Translations under genes and position numbers: made by a program
The notes under the pieces: generated by a model
The model's database searches: none
Told to the model about the DNA's origin: nothing
What the model saw: the letters and a program-made list of their open reading frames with translations, nothing else
From: an archaeon
GTDB lineage: Archaea; Hydrothermarchaeota; Hydrothermarchaeia; Hydrothermarchaeales; Hydrothermarchaeaceae
Assembly (NCBI GenBank): GCA_018830205.1
Contig: JAHJSX010000066.1
Coordinates: 1-6,951, forward strand
DNA: 6,951 nt
Reading direction: 5' to 3'
Shown here: piece by piece, positions 1-4,529 of the stretch
Layout of the letters: each line of letters opens with the position of its first letter
Numbering within the stretch: the stretch's first letter is position 1

Positions 1-41
1 ACATAATAGTTGATTTCGCCCGGACAAACTTCTTTTGCCAT
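1..41 (-). CDS. 5' end of an unidentified gene, cut by the left window edge
   Basis: Reading leftwards from the ATG at 41-39, an open frame begins MAKEVCPGEINYY and runs off the window after 13 full codons without a stop. A GAGGTG Shine-Dalgarno (54-49) sits 7 nt upstream of the ATG, which is the main support for a real start. The upstream AT-rich region is shared with the divergent RCK-DHH gene. The Cys-Pro-Gly-Glu-Ile start faintly recalls small archaeal helix-turn-helix regulators that begin with a Cys-x-x-Glu-Ile segment, but 13 residues cannot establish a family and I assign no function. The presence of a gene is fairly well supported; its identity is unknown. Confidence 0.6.
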   Translation of the reverse strand, partial: MAKEVCPGEINYY

Positions 42-48
42 TTAAACA

Positions 49-54
49 CACCTC
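49..54 (-). promoter_or_regulatory. Shine-Dalgarno of the left-edge gene
   Basis: GAGGTG on the minus strand, 7 nt before the ATG at 41. It is complementary to the archaeal anti-SD and indicates that this mRNA has a short leader, unlike the divergent gene. Confidence 0.6.
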
Positions 55-62
55 AACCCAAA

Positions 63-74
63 TTTATTAATATT
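63..74 (+). promoter_or_regulatory. TATA-like box for the RCK-DHH gene
   Basis: TTTATTAATATT lies upstream of the ATG at 99. Its TTAATATT part is centred about 28 nt before the start, the spacing expected if transcription begins at or within a few nt of the start codon. No Shine-Dalgarno precedes the ATG (the sequence there is ATTACCATCCTCT), so a leaderless mRNA is inferred. The same region read on the minus strand (TTAATAAA) is about 27 nt from the ATG at 41 and could also serve that gene. Confidence 0.5.
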
Positions 75-90
75 ACTTTTTAAATATTAC
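69..90. repeat. Two direct copies of AATATTAC in the divergent promoter
   Basis: AATATTAC occurs at 69-76 and again at 83-90, start-to-start spacing 14 bp. The copies overlap the candidate TATA boxes of both divergent genes, so a bound factor would affect transcription. The region is AT-rich and the repeat could be chance. Confidence 0.3.
77..88 (-). promoter_or_regulatory. TATA-like box for the left-edge gene
   Basis: The minus strand reads ATATTTAAAAAG; its TATTTAAA core (86-79) would place transcription start near 54-56 and give a leader of about 14 nt that just includes the Shine-Dalgarno. It lies between the TATA box and the start codon of the plus-strand gene, so the two core promoters interleave. 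Confidence 0.4.
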
Positions 91-98
91 CATCCTCT

Positions 99-1517
99 AT
101 GTATGTTATCCTGGGATGTGGCACTGCGGGTTTTCTTGCTGCGAAAGAGCTTTTAGAGCTTAAAAGAGAGGTAGTCGCGGTTGAGAAGGATCCTGCAAGG
201 ATAAAAGCCCTGAAAGAGGCCGGCGTTAAGAACATAATCAAAGGGGACATGACTTCTCCGCAGGTTCTAAAAAAGGCCGGGGTAGAGGCGGCAGACGCAG
301 TTTTAGTGCTGACAACGGACCTTAACTTGACTAAAAAGGCTGTAAACGCCGTAAGAGAGCTGAACCCTGATGTAACGCTCATAGCCAGGGCCGGGAGGGA
401 TAGCAAAGGAGACGAGTTCCCAAAGGACAGCGTAGATGTCGTAGTATACCCGTCAAACGTCGTCGCTAAATATGCAATTTCAAACCTTGATGAGATAGAG
501 CCGAAAAACAGACTGAAAAAGCTAATGAAAATCATATCACAGGCAGACAAGGGCATTGCTATTGTAACACAGAACAATCCTGATCCGGATGCCATTGCCA
601 GCGCCGTGGCACTGAAAAGGATAACAGAGGCGAACGGAAAGACCGCAGACATAATATATGGGGAGGAAATAGGCCACGAGGAAAACCGCGCGCTTGTGAA
701 CCTGATGGGCATACAGCTCATCCATATATCAAAGGTTGCGGACATCCGGGACTACTCCAAAATAGCGCTGATAGAGGCCTCAATACCTGGTCAGAACAAC
801 CCGCTTTCAAGCGATATCACGCCCGACATTATAATAGACCACCACCCGGTGGACAGGGAAAAAGTGAAAGGCAAATACATAGACGTGCGGCCTGAAGTCG
901 GCGCGACCTCTACGATATTGACCCAGTACCTGATGCACATGGGCTTCGATCTCACAGAGGAACTCTCAACGCTCCTTCTTTATGGCATAAAGACCGATAC
1001 CCAGGACTTTACCCGAGGGGCAACGCTCGCAGACCTAAACGCTGTTGCAGTTTTATATCCACGGGCGAACCACGACCTGCTTGCAAAGATTCAGACGCCC
1101 CTGATGTCATCCGAGACCCTTGACACGCTTGGCGCTGCAATAAAGAACAGGCAGATTATAGGAAGCCACATGATTTCAAACGCCGGTTTCATAAGGGACA
1201 GGGATACACTCCCCCAGGCAGCTGATTATATTTTAAGGCTTGAGGGCATATCCACTGTGCTTGTTTACGGAATCGCAAAAGACGTAGTGCACATGTCCGC
1301 AAGGAACCGGGACATAAGAATCAATCTGGGCGAGGCCATGCAAAAGGCGTTTGGAGACATCGGGCAGGCAGGAGGCCACTCGACAGCAGCCGCAGGAAAG
1401 ATTCCGCTCGGCCTTTTCGGAGGGGTCAAAGACAAGTCCTCGCTTTTGAGGCTGGTCGAGGATGCGGTAAAAGACCGGTTCTTAAAGGCAGTCGGTGCTG
1501 AGGAAAAAAGCAAGTGA
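99..1517 (+). CDS. RCK_N (TrkA-N) - DHH - DHHA1 phosphoesterase
   Basis: The 472-residue protein fuses a Rossmann nucleotide-binding domain to a DHH-superfamily phosphoesterase. Residues 1-125 are RCK_N/TrkA-N: GCGTAG dinucleotide loop at 6-11 and an acidic residue (E29) at the end of the second strand. Residues about 150-320 are DHH: motif I NNPDPDAIAS (159-168), motif III DHH (247-249) and motif IV GIKTDT (296-301). The DHHA1 part ends with the substrate-binding GGH (425-427). There is no membrane segment, so it should be cytosolic. Characterised DHH-DHHA1 relatives hydrolyse short RNAs, pAp or cyclic dinucleotides with two metal ions; RCK_N domains usually bind NAD(H) or adenine nucleotides. 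A nucleotide-gated phosphodiesterase is my inference and the substrate is unknown. Two expected metal-site positions differ: Q158 where His is usual and E226 where Asp is usual. The start at 99 is set by the TATA spacing. The gene converges on the permease gene with 3 nt between stops. Confidence 0.9.
   Translation: MYVILGCGTAGFLAAKELLELKREVVAVEKDPARIKALKEAGVKNIIKGDMTSPQVLKKAGVEAADAVLVLTTDLNLTKKAVNAVRELNPDVTLIARAGRDSKGDEFPKDSVDVVVYPSNVVAKYAISNLDEIEPKNRLKKLMKIISQADKGIAIVTQNNPDPDAIASAVALKRITEANGKTADIIYGEEIGHEENRALVNLMGIQLIHISKVADIRDYSKIALIEASIPGQNNPLSSDITPDIIIDHHPVDREKVKGKYIDVRPEVGATSTILTQYLMHMGFDLTEELSTLLLYGIKTDTQDFTRGATLADLNAVAVLYPRANHDLLAKIQTPLMSSETLDTLGAAIKNRQIIGSHMISNAGFIRDRDTLPQAADYILRLEGISTVLVYGIAKDVVHMSARNRDIRINLGEAMQKAFGDIGQAGGHSTAAAGKIPLGLFGGVKDKSSLLRLVEDAVKDRFLKAVGAEEKSK
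1504..1509 (-). terminator. Oligo-T tract, candidate terminator of the cysS-ABC cluster
   Basis: On the minus strand this reads TTTTTT, starting 11 nt past the permease stop codon. Archaeal RNA polymerase can stop at T-rich tracts without a hairpin. It lies inside the 3' end of the RCK-DHH gene, the only place a terminator could be given the 3-nt gap. Confidence 0.35.
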
Positions 1518-1530
1518 ATTTTAGGTTTTC
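1518..1530 (+). terminator. T-rich tract after the RCK-DHH gene, candidate terminator
   Basis: Two TTTT runs (1519-1522 and 1526-1529) follow the TGA directly and extend into the 3' end of the opposing permease gene. No strong hairpin is visible. This fits archaeal oligo-T termination, but it is weak evidence. Confidence 0.35.
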
Positions 1531-2270
1531 ATTCTCTTGAACGCCTGGGTGCCAAGTGCTATCATAAACGCTGCGAATGCCGTTATAACCCCAAGGTCCA
1601 AAAGATACGGGAACCGCGAGGTCCCAAGCATCGCACCACGGAGTGCATCAACGCCGTATGTGAGGGGGTCAAGCAGTACGAAGTAGCCAAGCCACGTGGG
1701 GAGGTTGTCTATTGGAAACAGCGCTCCGCTTAAAAAGAAAAGAGGATAGACAACAAAGCTCACCACCATCCCAAAGCCCTCTGGAGATTCCATCTGGGAG
1801 CCTATTACAAGCCCGAGGCTCACAAGCCCGGCTGCCATGACAAAGACAACAATATACGCCTTCAATAGAATGAGAGGAGTATAGCCGATCCCGATAAGAG
1901 GCCCCAAAAGCAGCACAATGGTGCCTTGAATCATAGAATCAGTCATCCCCCCTATGACCTTGCCCATAAATATCGTTGAGCGGCGAAGAGGCGCCACCAG
2001 CACCTCTTTTAGAAAATCGATTTTGCGGTCCCAGACAATATATATCCCAAAGAAGACCGACGTAAAAAGGATGCTCATAGACACAATGCCCGGATAGATA
2101 AAAGTCTGGTAGTCCATACCCTGGATGACAATGCTTGATCCAAGCCCCCCGCCAAACACGACAAGCCAAAGTATGGGCGTGAAGACCGAGGAAACGACCC
2201 TTGAATGCTCCCTTGTGAAGACCTTGACTTCCCGGAGCCAGAGGGCTAAAAGTCCGCTTATTTCGCTCAT
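1521..2270 (-). CDS. ABC-2 type transporter permease (DrrB/NodJ-like)
   Basis: A 249-residue integral membrane protein with about six hydrophobic segments (roughly 26-48, 56-79, 103-127, 133-157, 164-187, 222-240), as expected of an ABC-2 permease. Family signatures are visible: the cytoplasmic stretch after segment 2 with KEVLVAPLRRSTIFMGK (88-104), which contacts the ATPase, and the late FFLSGALFPIDNLP plus DPLTYGVDALRG motifs (178-191 and 201-212). It pairs with the ATPase gene just upstream to make an exporter; the cargo cannot be read from sequence, and relatives move drugs, lipids or polysaccharides. The start overlaps the ATPase stop as ATGA, with GAGG (2282-2279) 8 nt upstream inside the ATPase gene, so translation is probably coupled. 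Its stop is 3 nt from that of the convergent RCK-DHH gene. Confidence 0.93.
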   Translation of the reverse strand: MSEISGLLALWLREVKVFTREHSRVVSSVFTPILWLVVFGGGLGSSIVIQGMDYQTFIYPGIVSMSILFTSVFFGIYIVWDRKIDFLKEVLVAPLRRSTIFMGKVIGGMTDSMIQGTIVLLLGPLIGIGYTPLILLKAYIVVFVMAAGLVSLGLVIGSQMESPEGFGMVVSFVVYPLFFLSGALFPIDNLPTWLGYFVLLDPLTYGVDALRGAMLGTSRFPYLLDLGVITAFAAFMIALGTQAFKRMKT

Positions 2271-3235
2271 CTATTCTTCCTCTTTGTCATTATGCGCTCC
2301 ATAAATCCGCCCTCGGCCGCGTCCCCCTCTCGAATTTCCCGGCCGGTGTATTTTAAAAAGACATCATTTAGCGTCGGAAGCCTTATCTCGACTTTCTCAA
2401 AGGATGGAAACGCTTCAAGAACCGCCTTCAGCCTCTTGCTCGCATCATCAACGCACAGCTCGACAGCATCATCGTACTTCTCATATTTTTTAATGAAAGA
2501 AAGGGCATCAAGGTCAGGAATTGAATCACCAACCCCTTTTAAAAGAATCCTTTCTCCTATTTCGTGCTTTAGGGTAGAAGGCTTGTCCATTACTGCAATT
2601 CTTCCAGAGTCTATTATTGCGACCCGGTCGCAAAGGTGGTCGGCCTCTTCCATGTAGTGAGTGGTTATGATAACTGATATGCCCTTTTCCTTAACAAGGC
2701 TCTGTATGTACTCCCATACGCGCTCCCTCGACTGGGGGTCAAGGCCGAGCGTGGGTTCATCCAGAAATAGCACTTTTGGCTCATGGAGAAGCCCTCTTGC
2801 AAGCTCAAGCCTGCGCCGCATTCCTCCTGAATATTTCTTGACGCGGTCGTTTGCCCTCGGGGTAAGCTCCACCAGCTTCAATGCATTGTTAATGCGCTCG
2901 CCCCACTCGCTTCTTGGCACCCCGAACATCATCGCGTGAAGCATAAGGTTCTCGTAACCAGTCAACATGTCATCGGAACTTGGGTCCTGGAAAACAATAC
3001 CTATAGAGCCCCTGACGCGCCCTGGCTCTTTTAAGATGTCAAAGCCATTGACAGTGGCAGTGCCCTCGGTTGGCTCAATGATGGTGGCGAGCATATGCAA
3101 AAGAGTGGTCTTTCCTGCTCCATTTGGCCCCAGTAGTCCGAACACTTCCCCTTCCTTGATTGAGAAATTCACCTGGTCTACAGCCTTTACCTCTTTGTCG
3201 TAAACCTTTGTAAGTCCTTTTACTTCCACTATCAT
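2267..3235 (-). CDS. ABC transporter ATP-binding protein (DrrA/CcmA-like)
   Basis: A 322-residue ATPase energising the adjacent ABC-2 permease. Walker A GPNGAGKTT (36-44), Q-loop Gln83, signature YSGGMRRRLELARG (135-148), Walker B VLFLDEP (155-161, catalytic E160) and switch His193 in TTHYMEEAD are all intact, so it should be active. The signature begins with Tyr rather than Leu, which is usual in the DrrA group. After about residue 225 comes a C-terminal accessory domain ending with LPTLNDVFLKYTGRE (286-300), a hallmark of drug-export ATPases, and then a short charged tail. The start is supported by GAGGG (3246-3242) 6 nt upstream, located in the last codons of cysS; only 1 nt separates the cysS stop from this ATG. 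The stop overlaps the permease start. Co-transcription with both neighbours is very likely. Confidence 0.95.
   Translation of the reverse strand: MIVEVKGLTKVYDKEVKAVDQVNFSIKEGEVFGLLGPNGAGKTTLLHMLATIIEPTEGTATVNGFDILKEPGRVRGSIGIVFQDPSSDDMLTGYENLMLHAMMFGVPRSEWGERINNALKLVELTPRANDRVKKYSGGMRRRLELARGLLHEPKVLFLDEPTLGLDPQSRERVWEYIQSLVKEKGISVIITTHYMEEADHLCDRVAIIDSGRIAVMDKPSTLKHEIGERILLKGVGDSIPDLDALSFIKKYEKYDDAVELCVDDASKRLKAVLEAFPSFEKVEIRLPTLNDVFLKYTGREIREGDAAEGGFMERIMTKRKNR
2279..2282 (-). promoter_or_regulatory. Shine-Dalgarno of the permease gene
   Basis: GAGG, 8 nt upstream of the permease ATG at 2270 and inside the ATPase coding sequence. Together with the ATGA overlap it suggests translational coupling. 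Confidence 0.55.
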
Positions 3236-3236
3236 T

Positions 3237-4445
3237 TCAGGCCCTCATAATTCCAAGCACGCTGTCGAGCTCTTTTAGCGTCTTTAAGATTCTCTTTGCG
3301 TCTTTCTGGCTTATATCTTTATTTTTGTATTTATCAATAAAGGCGAAAAACGCACGCAGTGCAGGGGCGGGATTTAGGTCGTTGTTCAACGAATCCTCAA
3401 AGTCACGCTTTAATTTTAGAACATCGCCCTCAAGCGTTTTGCTATTCTTTTTTGCATTGGCCCCACTTAGCATTTTAATAAAAGACTCAAGACGCTTTAT
3501 TTTCTTCTCAGATGCATCAAGCTTCTTGAACGTGAAATTTAACTTCTTTCTGTAATGGGTTCCAAGGAGTATGAGCCTCACGGCAGCTGGCGAGCAACCC
3601 TTCTTTAAAATATCCCTTAGAGTGAAGTGATTGCGCAGTGTTTTGGACATCTTCTGCCCGTCTATTATGAGGTGCTCGGCGTGTAGGTAGTACTTTGAGA
3701 ACTCCTTTCCGGTAAGGGCTTCTGATATCGCCTTTCCATTCTCATGATGCGGGAACACGAGGTCAACACCCCCTGAGTGGATGTCCATGGAATCTCCAAG
3801 GTATTTGAGGGCCATTGTGGCGCATTCGCTGTGCCAGCCGGGCCTCCCTTCACCAAGGGACGTCTTCCAGTATATCATTCCGTCCATTTCGTCTCTTGGC
3901 TTCCAGAGTACAAAATGTGCAGGTTCATCGTAATCCTCTCTTTTGGTCTTGCGCCTGAGGTTGTCTCTTGGTCTCTTGCCAGAGAGGGAGCCATAATTAT
4001 GTGATTTTGTTATATCAAAATAAATTGAGCCGTCCTTTTCCACAAAAGCCGAATCTTTTTCAATGAGCTTTTCCGAGAGCTCCACCATTTCGCCAATATG
4101 CTCACTTGCCCTTGGATATACATTCGCCCTATTGATATTCAGGGCATCGAGGTCATCGAAGAAGGCCTTCTCATATGCTTCTGTGACATCCGCAAGTCTG
4201 ACTTTCTTGCGCTTGGCGCGCTCAATGGTCCTTTCATCAACGTCTGTTATGTTCATCACGTGCTTTACTTTGTACCCGTCACGTGAAAGCCATCTTTTAA
4301 GCAGGTCCTGGAACACGAAAGTCCTGAAGTTTCCTATATGTGCATAGTCGTGCACCGTGGGGCCGCAGGTGTACATGAGCACTTGCCCCTTTTTCATCGG
4401 CACGAAGGACTCCTTTTTGCGGGAGCGGGTGTTGTGCAGTTTCAT
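3237..4445 (-). CDS. cysS: Cysteinyl-tRNA synthetase, short form lacking the C-terminal region
   Basis: Class I aminoacyl-tRNA synthetase of the CysRS family: activates cysteine with ATP and charges tRNA-Cys in the cytosol. HIGH motif HIGN at 36-39, KMSKS motif KMSKT at 265-269, zinc ligands C27 (in TCGPTVHDYAHIGN), C208 (in WHSEC) and H233 (in FPHHEN). The catalytic part is full length, but the protein has 402 residues against about 460 for typical CysRS. It stops at LDSVLGIMRA, where E. coli CysRS has LSAVLGL followed by some 60-70 more residues that include the anticodon-reading domain. The fourth zinc position, Glu in the usual HHENE, is G237 here. The next gene starts 1 nt later, so the short end is not an obvious frameshift. 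No clear Shine-Dalgarno precedes the ATG; a TATA box about 28 nt upstream implies a leaderless mRNA. Alternatively it is a CysRS paralogue that activates cysteine for another acceptor, as MshC does. Confidence 0.9.
   Translation of the reverse strand: MKLHNTRSRKKESFVPMKKGQVLMYTCGPTVHDYAHIGNFRTFVFQDLLKRWLSRDGYKVKHVMNITDVDERTIERAKRKKVRLADVTEAYEKAFFDDLDALNINRANVYPRASEHIGEMVELSEKLIEKDSAFVEKDGSIYFDITKSHNYGSLSGKRPRDNLRRKTKREDYDEPAHFVLWKPRDEMDGMIYWKTSLGEGRPGWHSECATMALKYLGDSMDIHSGGVDLVFPHHENGKAISEALTGKEFSKYYLHAEHLIIDGQKMSKTLRNHFTLRDILKKGCSPAAVRLILLGTHYRKKLNFTFKKLDASEKKIKRLESFIKMLSGANAKKNSKTLEGDVLKLKRDFEDSLNNDLNPAPALRAFFAFIDKYKNKDISQKDAKRILKTLKELDSVLGIMRA
3242..3246 (-). promoter_or_regulatory. Shine-Dalgarno of the ABC ATPase gene
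   Basis: GAGGG, 6 nt before the ATG at 3235, inside the last codons of cysS. It fixes the ATPase start and shows that the internal gene of the cluster is initiated by SD pairing. Confidence 0.6.
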
Positions 4446-4468
4446 TCACAATAAAATTGATTGTTATC

Positions 4469-4478
4469 ATTAATAAAA
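4469..4478 (-). promoter_or_regulatory. TATA-like box for the cysS-ABC cluster
   Basis: The minus strand reads TTTTATTAAT, centred about 28 nt upstream of the cysS ATG at 4445. Transcription would start at or next to the start codon, giving a leaderless mRNA that agrees with the lack of a Shine-Dalgarno. Confidence 0.55.
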
Positions 4479-4497
4479 CCCGAATTAAACAACAAAC

Positions 4498-4505
4498 CTT
4501 AAATC
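4498..4505 (+). promoter_or_regulatory. TATA-like box for the histidine kinase gene
   Basis: CTTAAATC preceded by AACAAAC (a possible BRE) is centred about 28 nt before the ATG at 4530. No convincing Shine-Dalgarno lies between, so the mRNA is probably leaderless. This box and the cysS box are arranged back to back about 28 bp apart in the 84-nt divergent spacer 4446-4529 and do not interleave. Confidence 0.5.
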
Positions 4506-4529
4506 CGCGTGATATGAGTTTAGGTTGGT

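Noticed and set aside
80..745. A 221-codon open frame on the minus strand opposite the RCK-DHH gene
   Set aside because: It is an antisense shadow: low-complexity Ser/Ala/Phe-rich translation with no recognisable motif, no SD, and full overlap with a clearly conserved protein.
2292..3203. Three plus-strand open frames opposite the ABC ATPase gene
   Set aside because: All lie entirely antisense to an intact ATPase with every catalytic motif, and their translations are Ser/Arg-rich without family features.
4446..4529. Possible operator or small RNA in the cysS/kinase spacer, for example TGATTGTTATCA at 4458-4469
   Set aside because: The inverted arms are only 4 nt in AT-rich DNA that is already explained by two TATA boxes; no stable RNA fold or tRNA features were seen.
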